A program made the position numbers and the translations under genes. Positions 1-12,988 of a stretch of DNA of 64,000 nt are shown one piece after another (the stretch's first letter is position 1; each line of letters opens with the position of its first letter). This DNA comes from Acidiphilium sp. C61 (GTDB lineage: Bacteria > Pseudomonadota > Alphaproteobacteria > Acetobacterales > Acetobacteraceae), in assembly GCF_902712915.1 (NCBI RefSeq), contig NZ_CACTIA010000005.1, positions 3,202,127-3,266,126 on the forward strand, given 5' to 3'. The notes below the pieces were generated by a model, which did not search any database, was not told the DNA's origin, and saw nothing but the letters and a program-made list of their open reading frames with translations.

Positions 1-692
1 CGGCGTTCCGCTTCATCGCCGGGCAATTCACCATGATCGGGCTCGAGGTCGAGGGCAAGAAGCTGCTGCGGGCCTATTCGATGGCCAGCGCAAGCTATGA
101 CGATCATCTGGAATTCTTCAGCATCAAGGTGCCGGACGGACCGCTGACCTCGCGGCTGCAGCACGTCAAGCCGGGCGATCCGGTGCTGGTGGGGCGCAAG
201 CCGACCGGCACACTGCTGGCCGACAACATGCACCCCGGCGAGCGTCTCTATCTTCTGGGCACCGGCACCGGGCTCGCGCCGTTCATGAGCATCATCCGCG
301 AGCCGGATATCTACGAGCGGTTCAGCCAGGTGGTGCTGATCCATGGCTGCCGGCACATCAGCGACCTCGCCTATGAGGATTACATCACCAAGACCCTGCC
401 GGCGGACGAGTTCATCGGCCCGCAGGTCTCCAGACAGCTGCTCTATTACCCGACGGTGACGCGCGAGCCGTTCCGGCATAACGGGCGGATCACCCAGATT
501 CTCGAAACCGGCAATTTCGGCCCGGGGATCGACCTTCCGCCGCTCGCGCCCAAGGGCGACCGGGTGATGCTCTGCGGCAGCCCTGTCTTTCTCGACGACA
601 TGGTGCAGCTGCTGGAGCGGCGCGGCTTTACCGAGGGCAGTTCGTCCCGCCCCGGCGAATACGTGATCGAGAAGGCGTTCGTCGAGAAATGA
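1..692 (+). CDS. fpr: Ferredoxin/flavodoxin-NADP reductase, 3' part
   Basis: Electron transfer between NADPH and ferredoxin or flavodoxin in the cytoplasm. The reading frame is open from the left edge, so the true start lies outside the window; about 229 residues are visible against roughly 257 for the family. Visible are the FAD-binding RAYSMAS motif, the NADP-binding GTGTGLAPF stretch, the CGSP motif near the C-terminus, and a C-terminal tail ending AFVEK, typical of bacterial subclass enzymes. It converges on kdsA, with two hairpins between them. Family assignment is secure; the physiological partner cannot be told. Confidence 0.93.
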   Translation, partial: AFRFIAGQFTMIGLEVEGKKLLRAYSMASASYDDHLEFFSIKVPDGPLTSRLQHVKPGDPVLVGRKPTGTLLADNMHPGERLYLLGTGTGLAPFMSIIREPDIYERFSQVVLIHGCRHISDLAYEDYITKTLPADEFIGPQVSRQLLYYPTVTREPFRHNGRITQILETGNFGPGIDLPPLAPKGDRVMLCGSPVFLDDMVQLLERRGFTEGSSSRPGEYVIEKAFVEK

Positions 693-711
693 TGCGGGGA
701 CGCTGAGGGCG

Positions 712-768
712 CCGCCGCGCCGGGAGCGGCGCGGTCCAGACCAGTCCGCCGCGCCGGGAGCGGCGCGG
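712..768. terminator. Two tandem identical hairpins between convergent fpr and kdsA
   Basis: A 23-nt unit occurs twice, 34 bp apart (712-734 and 746-768). Each forms a perfect 8-bp stem CCGCGCCG/CGGCGCGG with a GGAG loop (stems 715-722/727-734 and 749-756/761-768). They sit between two convergent stop codons, so a bidirectional transcription terminator is the likely role. No T-tract is present, so this is inferred from position and structure. Confidence 0.55.
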
Positions 769-769
769 G

Positions 770-3742
<2,973 letters not shown>

Positions 3743-3778
3743 GGGAGCGTGGCGGCCTTTCGGAGTGACGCGCGGGTT

Positions 3779-3906
3779 CTAGAGCATCAGCCCGCCGGAT
3801 GGAACCGCCCGGCGGGGTCTGGACATCCGATTGTCGGGTCGATGCTCTGATGACCAGTCAAGATAGAGCACGACATCCGATCCACCGGGATCGGGACGTG
3901 CTCTAG
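3779..3906. repeat. Dispersed two-hairpin palindromic repeat, copy 1 (divergent)
   Basis: Starts CTAGAGCATC and ends GTGCTCTAG. It holds two hairpins: AGAGCATC...GATGCTCT, and AGAGCAC...GTGCTCT with an inner ATCCGATCC/GGATCGG stem. It resembles the copies at 26579-26683 and 38008-38114 in ends and plan, but the first hairpin has a different interior. The terminal CTAG contains the tpiA stop codon (TAG on the minus strand). It probably acts as a transcript-end structure between tpiA and secG, or as a REP/MITE-like repeat. Confidence 0.7.
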
Positions 3907-4664
3907 TCCCGCGGGGCGGCGGAGGCAATCGCGAGGAAATCCTCTGCCTTGAGGCTGGCGCCGCCGACCAGGGCGCCGCCGACCTCGGGCAGAGCGAGCA
4001 GGGCAGCCGCGTTGGAGGGTTTGACCGAGCCGCCATAGAGGATCGGCATCGTCGCCCCGGCGGCGCCGAGCTGGCGGCGCAGGGCAGCGCGGATCGAGGC
4101 GTGCATCGCCGCGACATCCTCATCGGTGGGGGTGCGGCCGGTGCCGATCGCCCAGACCGGTTCATAGGCGATGATCCCGGGGGCGATGACGCCGGGCACG
4201 GTCTGGCCCGCCAGCTCCTCCGGCAGACTGCCGGCGAGCTGCGCGCGGACCACGGTTTCGGCCTCGCCGGAATCGCGCTCCGCCTCGGTTTCGCCGACGC
4301 AGATGATCGGGATCAGGCCGGCGGCGATCGCGGTGCGCGCCTTTTCACGCACGATGGCCGAGGATTCGGCATGATCGGCGCGGCGTTCGGAATGGCCGAG
4401 AATGACATGGGTGGCGCCGAGTTCGGCCAGCAGATCGGCCGACAGATCGCCCGTGTGCGCGCCGGAGCGCTGTACCGCGCAATCCTGCGCGCCGAGGGCG
4501 ACCGGGGCGCCGGCGAGGGCAGCGCGCAGCGGGGCGATCAGCGGCGCCGGCGGGCAGACCAGCAGCTCCGCACCCGGGGACGTGGCGCGCAGCGTTTCGG
4601 CATAGGCGGCGATGCCGGCGAGTGTGCCGTTCATCTTCCAGTTTCCGGCGATCAGCTGGGGCAT
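3903..4664 (-). CDS. tpiA: Triosephosphate isomerase
   Basis: Interconverts dihydroxyacetone phosphate and glyceraldehyde-3-phosphate. 253 residues. Motifs in order: GNWKMN (catalytic Lys), ILGHSERR (catalytic His), AYEPVWAIGTG (catalytic Glu) and LYGGSVKP (phosphate binding). The start at 4664 gives MPQLIAGNWKMNG; the frame continues upstream but without homologous sequence. Its TAG stop lies inside the end of a dispersed palindromic repeat. Divergent from the PpiD-like gene. Confidence 0.96.
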   Translation of the reverse strand: MPQLIAGNWKMNGTLAGIAAYAETLRATSPGAELLVCPPAPLIAPLRAALAGAPVALGAQDCAVQRSGAHTGDLSADLLAELGATHVILGHSERRADHAESSAIVREKARTAIAAGLIPIICVGETEAERDSGEAETVVRAQLAGSLPEELAGQTVPGVIAPGIIAYEPVWAIGTGRTPTDEDVAAMHASIRAALRRQLGAAGATMPILYGGSVKPSNAAALLALPEVGGALVGGASLKAEDFLAIASAAPRD

Positions 4665-4775
4665 CCGCGTCTCCCTTTGCAATGGCGCGAAGGAGGTAGA
4701 CGAGGCGGGGCCGGGTGGCAATCGGGCGCGCCCGTGGTAAGACGCGGCTTTCCCGCTGGATGAGGTTGCTGCCGC

Positions 4776-6662
4776 ATGCTTTCGATGATCCGCCAACTGC
4801 TCGACAATTGGATCGTGCGCGCGTTTTTCGTCGTGCTGATCGGCGTGTTCGTGTTCTGGGGCGTCTCCAGCGTGGTGATGGGCATCGGCGCCTCCGACGC
4901 GATCGCGACCGTGGGCGGGCAGCCGATCAAGATCGAGGCGGTGAATGCAGACTACCAGCGCACGCTGAACGCCTACGCGACGCGGAACAGCGGCCGCGAA
5001 CCGAGCAAGGGCGAGCGTCGGCTGTTCGCCGATCAGGCGCTGGGCTCGGCGATCGACCGCGCGGCGATGCAGCTCGAGGCGCGGCGCATGGGGGTGGTGG
5101 CACCGCCCTCGGCGATCCGCCAGCAGGTTTTCGCGATCCCGGCCTTTCACGGGCCGGACGGCAAGTTCGACAAGGCGACCTTCAACGCCGTGCTCGCCAA
5201 TCACAGCCTGACGCCGGCGGCGTTCATGGCCGAGATCGCCAGCGGACTGAAATCGTCGCAGATCATCGATGCGCTGACCGCCGGGGTGAACGCGCCGGCG
5301 CCGCTGGTCGACCAGATCTTCGCCTATGCCGCGCAGGAGCGGACGGTGCAGTTCGCGACACTGCCGCTCGCCGACGCCACCCCGCCGCCGGCCCCGGCCG
5401 AGACCGTGCTGCGGCGCTATTGGCGGGATCATCCGGAGCGGTTCTCGACGCCGGCCTTGCGCGTGGCCGACGTGGTGGTGCTGTCGCCGGCGCTGATCGC
5501 CAGGGGCGAGACGGTGACGCAGGCCGAGATCGCGGCGCAATACCAGCAGGAGAAGGCGAAATTCGCGCAGGCGCCGAAGCGGACCGTCGAGATCGTCACA
5601 GCGGAGGACGCGAAGAGCGCGGCCGAGCTGGCGAAGACCTGGAAAAGCGGGGCCGACTGGGCGGCGGTGCAGAAGGCGGCGGCGGCGGCGAGTGCCACCG
5701 CTGTCGTCATGACCGACGCGAAACCCTCCGACCTGCCCTCGGCGGCGCTGGCCAAGGCGGTATTCGCGGCGACGCCGGATGAGGTCTCCGCTCCGGTGAA
5801 GGGTTCGCTCGGCATCTACGTGTTCAGGGTTACCAAGGCGGTTGCCGGCGGCGACAAGCCGCTCTCCGCGGTGACGGACCAGATCCGCGCCGAGATCCAG
5901 CTGCGCAAGGCGCGCAACGTGGTGGACAATACGCTGAGCCACCTGCAGGATGCGCTGGCGGGCAGCACCGCACTCGGCAAGCTGCCGGCGAGCCTGCATC
6001 TCGCCCAGGCGCAGGTGAGCGTGGACCGCCAGGGAATGACGGTGGACGGCAAGCCGGCGGGGATTCCCGGGCCAGCGGCGCTGCGGCAGGCGATCGTCAA
6101 GGCGATTTTCGACACTGCCCCCGGCAATACCCCGCAGGCGGTGAGCGGGCCGGGCGATAGCTATTATGCCATCGCAGTCCACCGGATCATCAAGCCGGCG
6201 CTCAAGCCCTATGACAAGGTGAAGGCCGATGTGCTGGCCGACTGGACCGGCGCGCAGGTGGAGCGGCAGGAAGAGGTCGCGGCGGCGAAGCTGCTGACCG
6301 CGGTGAAGGGCGGCAAGAGCCTGGCGGCAGCGGCCTCTGCGGCAGGGCTGACGGTAACGACCGCGGCACCGATGACGCGCGCGAAGCCGGCCAAGGGCGT
6401 GCCGCCGCAACTCGCCCAGGTGGCGTTCAGCCTGAAGAAAGGCGAGCCCACCATGGTGCAGACGCAGGCGGGGTTCGTCGTCGGTGTGGTGACCGACATC
6501 GCCGAGCCGAAGCCGGGCAGCAACGAGGCGTTCCGCCAGCGCATTTCCGAGTCGCTCGGGCAGTCGATGCAGAACGACGTGCTGCAGACCTATGCCGCGG
6601 CGCTGCGCCAGCGCGACCATGTCAAGATCAACACCAAGCTGTTGAACCAGATCAGCAATTGA
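4776..6662 (+). CDS. PpiD/SurA-type peptidyl-prolyl isomerase (periplasmic foldase)
   Basis: 628 residues. An N-terminal signal-anchor helix (about residues 14-37) is followed by a SurA_N-like chaperone region and a parvulin-like PPIC domain in the middle, as in PpiD, which assists folding of proteins leaving the Sec channel. The start at 4776 gives MLSMIRQ, matching the PpiD-type N-terminus; 4785 is an alternative. It precedes trpE by 10 bp and probably shares its transcript, a frequent alphaproteobacterial order. Substrates are unknown. Confidence 0.85.
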   Translation: MLSMIRQLLDNWIVRAFFVVLIGVFVFWGVSSVVMGIGASDAIATVGGQPIKIEAVNADYQRTLNAYATRNSGREPSKGERRLFADQALGSAIDRAAMQLEARRMGVVAPPSAIRQQVFAIPAFHGPDGKFDKATFNAVLANHSLTPAAFMAEIASGLKSSQIIDALTAGVNAPAPLVDQIFAYAAQERTVQFATLPLADATPPPAPAETVLRRYWRDHPERFSTPALRVADVVVLSPALIARGETVTQAEIAAQYQQEKAKFAQAPKRTVEIVTAEDAKSAAELAKTWKSGADWAAVQKAAAAASATAVVMTDAKPSDLPSAALAKAVFAATPDEVSAPVKGSLGIYVFRVTKAVAGGDKPLSAVTDQIRAEIQLRKARNVVDNTLSHLQDALAGSTALGKLPASLHLAQAQVSVDRQGMTVDGKPAGIPGPAALRQAIVKAIFDTAPGNTPQAVSGPGDSYYAIAVHRIIKPALKPYDKVKADVLADWTGAQVERQEEVAAAKLLTAVKGGKSLAAAASAAGLTVTTAAPMTRAKPAKGVPPQLAQVAFSLKKGEPTMVQTQAGFVVGVVTDIAEPKPGSNEAFRQRISESLGQSMQNDVLQTYAAALRQRDHVKINTKLLNQISN

Positions 6663-6672
6663 GGCCAGCGAG

Positions 6673-8187
6673 ATGACATCCGAGACCAACCAGCACGCCC
6701 GTTTCCGCGCCGCCTATAATGCCGGGCGGGGCGCGCTGGCCTGGCGCCTGCTCGCCGCCGACCTGATCACGCCGGTCGCCGCCTTCCTCAAGCTCGCGCA
6801 TGGCACGGCGCATTCCTTCCTGCTCGAAAGCGTCGAGGGTGGGGCAGCGCGCGGGCGCTATTCGGTGATCGGCTTCGCACCGGACCTGATCTGGCGGTGC
6901 GACCGCGGCGAGGTCAGCGTGAACTGCGATCCGGCCGCGGATGCTGAAGGCTATGCGGCCGATCCGCGCCCGGCCTTCGAGAGCCTGCGCGACCTGATCG
7001 CGGCGACGCGGCTCGACCTGCCGGACCATCTGCCGCCGATGACCGGCGGGCTGGTCGGTTATCTCGGCTATGACATGGTGCGGCTGATGGAGGAGTTGCC
7101 GGCGGAAAAGCCGGACGTGCTCGGGATTCCCGATGGCGTGCTGATGCGCCCGGGGGTGTTCGCGATTTTCGATTCGGTGCGCGACGAAATCACGCTGGCC
7201 GCCCCGGTCTGGCCGCGCGCGGGGGTTTCGGCGGCGGAGGCGTGGAGCCTCGCGACCGGGCGGATCGAGGCGGCGATGGCGGCCCTCGACCGGCCGACGC
7301 CGGCGCTGCCCGGCCATGCCGCGCCGGCCGGGCCGGCGAGTTCGAACATGAGCGAGGACGAGTTCCGCGCGATGGTGCTGCGGGGCAAGGACTACATCGC
7401 CGCCGGCGACGTGTTCCAGGTGGTGGCGAGCCAGCGCTTCGAGCAGGAATTCACGCTCCCGCCTTTCGCGCTGTATCGCTCGCTGCGGCGGATCAACCCC
7501 GCGCCGTTCCTGTTCTTCCTCGATTTCGGCGCCTACCAGGCGGTCGGTTCCAGCCCTGAGATCCTAGTGCGGCTGCGCGACGGCACGGTGACGATCCGCC
7601 CGCTCGCCGGCACCCGCCGGCGCGGGGCGACGCGCGCCGAGGACGAGGCGCTGGAGACCGAGCTGCTGGAAGACCCGAAGGAGCGCGCCGAGCACCTGAT
7701 GCTGCTCGATCTCGCGCGCAACGATATCGGCCGCGTCGCCGAGATCGGCTCGGTCAACGTGACCGAGAGTTTCGTGATCGAGCGGTTCTCGCACGTGATG
7801 CACATCTCCTCGAATGTCGAGGGCCGTATCCGGCCCGAGGCCGACGCGCTGGACGCGCTGATCGCCGGCTTCCCGGCGGGCACGCTCTCGGGCGCGCCGA
7901 AGGTGCGGGCGATGGAGATCATCGAGGAGTTCGAGCCCTCGCGGCGCGGGCTCTATGGCGGGTGCATCGGCTATTTCGCCGCCAACGGAACGATGGATAC
8001 GTGCATCGCGCTGCGCACCGCGCTGATCAAGGACGGGCGGCTCTATGTCCAGGCCGGGGTCGGCATCGTCGCCGATTCGGACCCCGACGCCGAGCTTGCC
8101 GAGAGCCACGCCAAGGCGCGCGCGCTGTTCCGCGCCGCCGAGGATGCCGGCCAGTACGTCACCCCCAACGAGGCGCCGGCACGATGA
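6673..8187 (+). CDS. trpE: Anthranilate synthase component I
   Basis: Chorismate-binding subunit that makes anthranilate with the TrpG amidotransferase, the first step of tryptophan synthesis. 504 residues. The N-terminal LLESVEGG element belongs to the tryptophan feedback site; the C-terminal half has the chorismate-binding motifs [28 protein letters not shown] and [14 protein letters not shown]. No leader peptide or attenuator fits in the 10-bp gap upstream. Its TGA overlaps the trpGD ATG. Confidence 0.96.
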   Translation: MTSETNQHARFRAAYNAGRGALAWRLLAADLITPVAAFLKLAHGTAHSFLLESVEGGAARGRYSVIGFAPDLIWRCDRGEVSVNCDPAADAEGYAADPRPAFESLRDLIAATRLDLPDHLPPMTGGLVGYLGYDMVRLMEELPAEKPDVLGIPDGVLMRPGVFAIFDSVRDEITLAAPVWPRAGVSAAEAWSLATGRIEAAMAALDRPTPALPGHAAPAGPASSNMSEDEFRAMVLRGKDYIAAGDVFQVVASQRFEQEFTLPPFALYRSLRRINPAPFLFFLDFGAYQAVGSSPEILVRLRDGTVTIRPLAGTRRRGATRAEDEALETELLEDPKERAEHLMLLDLARNDIGRVAEIGSVNVTESFVIERFSHVMHISSNVEGRIRPEADALDALIAGFPAGTLSGAPKVRAMEIIEEFEPSRRGLYGGCIGYFAANGTMDTCIALRTALIKDGRLYVQAGVGIVADSDPDAELAESHAKARALFRAAEDAGQYVTPNEAPAR

Positions 8188-9818
8188 TCCTGCTGATCGA
8201 CAACTACGACAGTTTCACCTTCAACCTCGTCCAGTTCTTCGGCGATCTCGGGGCGGAATGCGCGGTGCATCGCAACGACCGGATCAGCGTGGAGGAGGCG
8301 CTGGCGATGCGGCCGGAGGCGATCGTGCTTTCGCCCGGGCCATGCACGCCGAACGAGGCGGGGATCTGCCTCGACCTCATCGCGGCGGCGGCCGGCAAGG
8401 TGCCGATTCTCGGCGTCTGCCTCGGGCACCAGGCGATCGGCCAGGCCTTCGGCGGGCGGGTGGTGCGCGCGCCGGTGCCGATGCATGGCAAGATCTCGCC
8501 GATCCGGCACCAGGGGTCGGACGTGTTCGAGACGCTGCCCGACCCGTTCGAGGCGACGCGCTATCACTCGCTGATCGTCGAGCGCGAGGGATTGCCGGAG
8601 TCGCTGATCCCCACCGCCTTCACCGAGGACGGGCTGATCATGGGGTTGCGGCACCGCGACCTGCCGATCTTCGGCGTGCAGTTCCACCCCGAGAGCATCG
8701 CCACCGCGCACGGGCACACGCTGCTGCGCAACTTCCTTGGCATCGCTCGCGGGCGGAACCAGGGGGCGGGCGAGATTCTCGCCGATCTCAAGCCGGTGCT
8801 CGACCGGCTGGGGCGGGGCGAGACGATGTCCGAGGAACTGGCCGAGGCGGCGTTCGGCGCGGTGATCGACGGCAAGGCGAATGACGCGCAGATCGCCGGG
8901 ATGCTGATGGCGATGCGGGTGCGGCGCGAGACGGTGGCGGAGCTGACCGGCGCGGTGCGGGCGATGCGCGCGCGGATGCGGCCGATTGCGGCACCGCCTG
9001 GGGCGATCGATGTCTGCGGCACCGGCGGCGATGGCGTGGGCACGCTCAACATCTCGACCGCGGTGACCTTCGTGCTCGCCGGCGCCGGCGTGCCGGTGGC
9101 CAAGCACGGCAACCGCGCGCTCTCCTCGCGTGCTGGGGCGGCGGATGTGCTGACCGCGCTCGGCGTGAAGGTGGAGCCGCCCTTCGAGCGGCTGGCGGCG
9201 ATCCTGCGCGAGGCGGGCTGTGTGTTCCTCTACGCGCCGCGCCACCATGCGGGGCTGCGCCATGCCGCCGCGGCGCGGATCGCGCTCGGCACCCGCACGA
9301 TCTTCAACCTGCTGGGCCCGCTCGCCAACCCGGCCTCGGTGAAGCGGCAGCTGGTGGGCGTGTTCGACCCCGCCTGGGCGCGACCGATGGCGGAGACGCT
9401 GGCCGGGCTCGGCACCGAGCGGGCGATGGTGGTGCATGGCCAGGGGTTGGACGAGCTGACCATTGCCGGGGAGAGCCATGTCGTCTCGCTCGAGGGCGGG
9501 CGGATCGTCGAGATGACGGTGACCCCCGAGGATGCCGGGCTTGCCCGCGCGCCGCTGGAGGCGATCATCGGCGGCGATGCCGCGCACAACGCCGCGGCGC
9601 TGCGCAACCTGCTCGCCGGCGCGCCCGGCGCGTATCGCGATGCCGTGCTGCTGAACGCGGCGGCGGCGCTGATAGTTGCAGGGCGGGCGGAAACCCTGCG
9701 CGAGGGCGCGGCACTCGCGGCCCGCGCGATCGATGACGGTGCCGCCGCGGCGGCGCTGGAGCGGCTGCGCCGCGCCGGCACGGCGGCAGACGCGGCAACA
9801 ACCCGGGAAATGGCCTGA
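8184..9818 (+). CDS. trpGD: Fused anthranilate synthase amidotransferase / anthranilate phosphoribosyltransferase
   Basis: One uninterrupted frame of 544 residues joins TrpG (about 1-195) to TrpD (about 205-544). TrpG shows [26 protein letters not shown] (catalytic Cys) and FHPESIAT. TrpD shows [13 protein letters not shown] and [12 protein letters not shown] (PRPP and anthranilate binding). The N-terminal half provides ammonia to TrpE; the C-terminal half adds phosphoribose to anthranilate. The start overlaps the trpE stop as ATGA. Fusion of these two is well known in enteric bacteria; in alphaproteobacteria they are usually separate, so a sequencing deletion of a stop is the alternative. 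Confidence 0.93.
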   Translation: MILLIDNYDSFTFNLVQFFGDLGAECAVHRNDRISVEEALAMRPEAIVLSPGPCTPNEAGICLDLIAAAAGKVPILGVCLGHQAIGQAFGGRVVRAPVPMHGKISPIRHQGSDVFETLPDPFEATRYHSLIVEREGLPESLIPTAFTEDGLIMGLRHRDLPIFGVQFHPESIATAHGHTLLRNFLGIARGRNQGAGEILADLKPVLDRLGRGETMSEELAEAAFGAVIDGKANDAQIAGMLMAMRVRRETVAELTGAVRAMRARMRPIAAPPGAIDVCGTGGDGVGTLNISTAVTFVLAGAGVPVAKHGNRALSSRAGAADVLTALGVKVEPPFERLAAILREAGCVFLYAPRHHAGLRHAAAARIALGTRTIFNLLGPLANPASVKRQLVGVFDPAWARPMAETLAGLGTERAMVVHGQGLDELTIAGESHVVSLEGGRIVEMTVTPEDAGLARAPLEAIIGGDAAHNAAALRNLLAGAPGAYRDAVLLNAAAALIVAGRAETLREGAALAARAIDDGAAAAALERLRRAGTAADAATTREMA

Positions 9819-9822
9819 TCCA

Positions 9823-10635
9823 ATGAACGAGACGATCGAACAGGACGTGCTGAAGACGATCTGCGCCGACAAGCTAGCCGAGGTTGAGGCGGCGAAAGCG
9901 GAGACCGGGCTTGAGGAGATGCGCGCACGGGCGAAGGATGCGCCGCCGCCGCGCGGCTTCGCCCGGGCACTGATGGATGCTGCGGCCTCCGGGCGGACCG
10001 GGTTGATCGCCGAGGTCAAGAAGGCGTCGCCCTCGGCCGGGCTGATCCGCGCTGATTTCGACCCGGCGGCGATTGCCCGCGCCTATCAGGAGGGCGGGGC
10101 GGTGTGCCTTTCGGTGCTGACCGACCGGAAATATTTCCAGGGCGAGGTGGCGCATCTGCAGGCGGCGCGCGAGGCGGTGGACCTGCCGGTACTGCGCAAG
10201 GATTTCATCCTCGACGAGTGGCAGATCTACGAAAGCCGCGCGATGGGGGCGGACTGCATCCTGCTGATCATGGCGGCGCTGAGCGACGAGCAGGCGCGGG
10301 CGTTCGAGGAGCTGGCGAGCGCGCTCGACATGAGCGTGCTGGTGGAAGTGCATGACGAGGCGGAGCTTGATCGCGCGCTTGGGCTGCAGGCCCGGTTGAT
10401 CGGCATCAACAACCGCAATCTCAAGACGATGCAGACCGATATTGCGGTCTCGGAGCGGCTGGCCGGGCAGATCCCGCCGGAGCGCTTTGTGGTCGCGGAA
10501 AGCGGCATCCGCGACTATGCCGACATCACCAGGCTGAAGGCGGTGGGGGTGCAGGGCATCCTGGTCGGCGAGAGCCTGATGCGGCAGGGCGACATCGTCG
10601 CCGCGACGCGCCGGCTGCTCGGGCTCGGGGCATGA
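9823..10635 (+). CDS. trpC: Indole-3-glycerol-phosphate synthase
   Basis: Cyclises CdRP to indole-3-glycerol phosphate. 270 residues, a monofunctional TrpC without the TrpF domain. Motifs: [11 protein letters not shown] (catalytic Lys), [25 protein letters not shown] and VAESGI. It begins 4 bp after trpGD and its stop overlaps moaC, so the trp-moa operon is translated without gaps. Confidence 0.96.
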   Translation: MNETIEQDVLKTICADKLAEVEAAKAETGLEEMRARAKDAPPPRGFARALMDAAASGRTGLIAEVKKASPSAGLIRADFDPAAIARAYQEGGAVCLSVLTDRKYFQGEVAHLQAAREAVDLPVLRKDFILDEWQIYESRAMGADCILLIMAALSDEQARAFEELASALDMSVLVEVHDEAELDRALGLQARLIGINNRNLKTMQTDIAVSERLAGQIPPERFVVAESGIRDYADITRLKAVGVQGILVGESLMRQGDIVAATRRLLGLGA

Positions 10636-11105
10636 GCCTCACCCATATCGACGAGCGTGGGGCGGCGCGGATGGTCGATGTCTCGGGCAAGGCCGAGACG
10701 GCGCGGGAAGCCAGCGCCGCCTGCCACGTGACGATGCGGGCGGAGACCCTGGCGCTGGTGACCGCGGGCACGGCGAAAAAGGGCGACGTGCTGGCGACGG
10801 CGCGGATTGCCGGGATCATGGCGGCGAAGCGGACCTCGGAGCTGATCCCGCTCTGCCATCCGCTGGCGATTGCCGGGGTGATCGTGGAGCTGGAGCCGGA
10901 TGCGGCGTTGCCGGGCATCCGCATCGCGGCGACGGTGAAGACCACCGGGCCGACCGGGGTGGAGATGGAGGCGCTGACCGCGGCCTCGGTCGCGGCGCTG
11001 ACGGTATATGACATGCTGAAGGCGGCGGAGCGGGAGATGCGGATCGAGGGGCTGCGGGTGATCCGCAAGTCCGGCGGGAAATCGGGCGATTTCAGACAGG
11101 AGTAA
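10632..11105 (+). CDS. moaC: Cyclic pyranopterin monophosphate synthase
   Basis: Acts with MoaA to convert GTP to cyclic pyranopterin monophosphate in molybdenum cofactor synthesis. 157 residues, usual length. Motifs: [10 protein letters not shown] and [15 protein letters not shown] (active-site Lys and Glu). Start overlaps the trpC stop. Linkage trpC-moaC-moeA is a standard alphaproteobacterial arrangement. Confidence 0.95.
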   Translation: MSLTHIDERGAARMVDVSGKAETAREASAACHVTMRAETLALVTAGTAKKGDVLATARIAGIMAAKRTSELIPLCHPLAIAGVIVELEPDAALPGIRIAATVKTTGPTGVEMEALTAASVAALTVYDMLKAAEREMRIEGLRVIRKSGGKSGDFRQE

Positions 11106-11108
11106 GCG

Positions 11109-12314
11109 ATGATCAGCGTCGAGGAGGCACGAGCGCGGATTCTGGCGCTGATGGCGCCGACCGGCGCGGAAATCGTCCCGCTGGCGGCGGCTGCGGGTCG
11201 GGTGCTGGCCGAGCCGGTGGTCGCACGGCTGACCCAGCCGCCGCATGACGTTTCGGCGATGGACGGGTTCGCGTTGCGCGCCGCCGATGGCGTGGCGGGG
11301 ACGCGGCTGCGGGTGATTGGCGCGGCGCCGGCAGGGCACCCGTTCGCGGGGACGGTGGGGCCGGGCGAGGCGGTGCGGCTGTTCACCGGCAGCGTGGTGC
11401 CGGCCGGGGCGGACGCTATCATCATTCAGGAAGACACCGAGCATGACGACGCCTCGGTGACGCTGCGCGAGGCGGCGCGGCCGGGGCGGCATATCCGCCG
11501 GGCGGGCCAGGATTTCGCTGCCGGCGAGACGCTGCTGGCGCCGGGGCGGGTGCTGGGCGCGCGTGATGTCGGGCTGGCGGCGGCGGCGAACCATCCCTGG
11601 CTCGCGGTGCGGCGGCGGCCGGTTGTCGCGGTGCTGGCGACTGGCGACGAGATCGCCATGCCGGGCGAGCCGATTCCGCCGGGCGGCATCGTCAGTTCCA
11701 ATTCGCACGCGCTGGCGGCCTATATCCGTGCGGTGGGTGGCGAGGCAATGATCCTGCCGGTGGCGCCGGACGATCGCGCCGCGATCGGGGCGGCGGCGGA
11801 AGCGGCGGCGCGGGCCGACCTGCTGGTGACGACCGGGGGGGCGAGCGTCGGCGCGCATGACCTGGTGCAGGCGGGGCTGGCCGAGCGGGGGCTCGACGTC
11901 GATTTCTGGAAGATCGCGATGCGGCCGGGCAAGCCGCTGATGGCGGGGATGCTGGGCGGCGTGCCGGTGCTGGGGCTGCCGGGGAATCCGGTGTCAGCGC
12001 TGGTCTGCGCGGTGCTGTTCCTCGGCCCGGCGATCGCGCGGCTGACCGGGCGGGCGGACGATGCGCCGCCGACCGAAGCCGCGCGCTGCACCGTGGCGCT
12101 GGCGGCGAACGATCATCGGGCGGACCATCTGCGGGCGACGCTGGCGCGGGATGCGGCGGGCGACTGGAGCGTGACGCCGTTTCCGGTGCAGGATTCGGCG
12201 ATGCTGAGCCGGTTGGCGCAGGCCGATGCGCTGCTGCTGCGCGCACCAAATTCGCCGGCCGAGCCGGAAGGCGCGATCGTGCGGGTGATCAGGCTCGACT
12301 CATGCGGGATGTGA
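11109..12314 (+). CDS. moeA: Molybdopterin molybdenumtransferase MoeA
   Basis: Inserts molybdate into adenylylated molybdopterin. 401 residues. Visible: the AMDGFALRAAD motif near residue 54, TGDEIAMPGE, the TTGGASVGAHD loop, and FWKIAMRPGKPLMAG. The last nine codons fall in the first copy of a 204-bp tandem duplication. In many alphaproteobacteria lexA follows moeA; here it does not. Confidence 0.95.
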   Translation: MISVEEARARILALMAPTGAEIVPLAAAAGRVLAEPVVARLTQPPHDVSAMDGFALRAADGVAGTRLRVIGAAPAGHPFAGTVGPGEAVRLFTGSVVPAGADAIIIQEDTEHDDASVTLREAARPGRHIRRAGQDFAAGETLLAPGRVLGARDVGLAAAANHPWLAVRRRPVVAVLATGDEIAMPGEPIPPGGIVSSNSHALAAYIRAVGGEAMILPVAPDDRAAIGAAAEAAARADLLVTTGGASVGAHDLVQAGLAERGLDVDFWKIAMRPGKPLMAGMLGGVPVLGLPGNPVSALVCAVLFLGPAIARLTGRADDAPPTEAARCTVALAANDHRADHLRATLARDAAGDWSVTPFPVQDSAMLSRLAQADALLLRAPNSPAEPEGAIVRVIRLDSCGM

Positions 12315-12693
12315 GCGACCCCTGATCCGGAAGATCAAAAGCCGCTCACAAGCCTTTGCCATTTCAAAAAAATCAGACGGCGAGGCCGGCCAGCAGGACG
12401 AAGACGATCACGAACTGGACGGCGTTGACCCAGACCGAAAGCCGGTGGCCGCGCTGGAAATCGACCTGATTGCCAGCGTCGCGCACCGCTGATCAGGCTC
12501 GACTCATGCGGGATGTGAGCGACCCCTGATCCGGAAGATCAAAAGCCGCTCACAAGCCTTTGCCATTTCAAAAAAATCAGACGGCGAGGCCGGCCAGCAG
12601 GACGAAGACGATCACGAACTGGACGGCGTTGACCCAGACCGAAAGCCGGTGGCCGCGCTGGAAATCGACCTGATTGCCAGCGTCGCGCACCGC
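12286..12693. repeat. 204-bp perfect direct tandem duplication
   Basis: 12286-12489 is repeated as 12490-12693 with a period of exactly 204 bp. The unit carries the last codons of moeA plus the convergent last part of the DUF4149 gene. The duplicated copies leave both genes intact, because the extra material is only a spare pair of gene tails: a spare DUF4149 C-terminus at 12373-12489 and a spare moeA 3' end from 12490. Confidence 0.93.
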
Positions 12694-12984
12694 ATTGAGA
12701 TGCGGCATCCATTCGAGCCAGAGCCAGAGGGTGACGCCGGTGACGATCACCGCCAGCAGCGCGTACCACGGGTTGCCGCGGATCAGCAGGCCGATGGCGG
12801 CAAGCGCCGAGGTGACAATGATGAACAGGTAGTAGCGCGGGAAGGCGGCCCGGATGAACGGGCCGGCCACGTCCGGCGGCAGTTTCGAGAAGACCAGCGG
12901 GGTCATCACCCCGCCGAAGAACAGCATGCCGCCGAACAGGGCGGCGAGCGCCATGACTGCGATGAAGCTGCCCATCTCCGTCAT
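12577..12984 (-). CDS. DUF4149 domain membrane protein
   Basis: 135 residues with four predicted transmembrane helices (about residues 8-30, 52-70, 75-92, 113-133). It resembles the DUF4149/TMEM205-like family (conserved GGVMTP after helix 1). Function unknown. The last ~39 codons are in the right copy of the 204-bp duplication; the left copy repeats that C-terminal coding sequence out of context. It lies 4 bp downstream of ahcY and may be co-transcribed with it. Confidence 0.75.
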   Translation of the reverse strand: MTEMGSFIAVMALAALFGGMLFFGGVMTPLVFSKLPPDVAGPFIRAAFPRYYLFIIVTSALAAIGLLIRGNPWYALLAVIVTGVTLWLWLEWMPHLNAVRDAGNQVDFQRGHRLSVWVNAVQFVIVFVLLAGLAV

Positions 12985-12988
12985 CTCC

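Noticed and set aside
6663..6672. trp leader peptide and attenuator upstream of trpE
   Set aside because: Only 10 bp separate the foldase stop and trpE, so there is no room.
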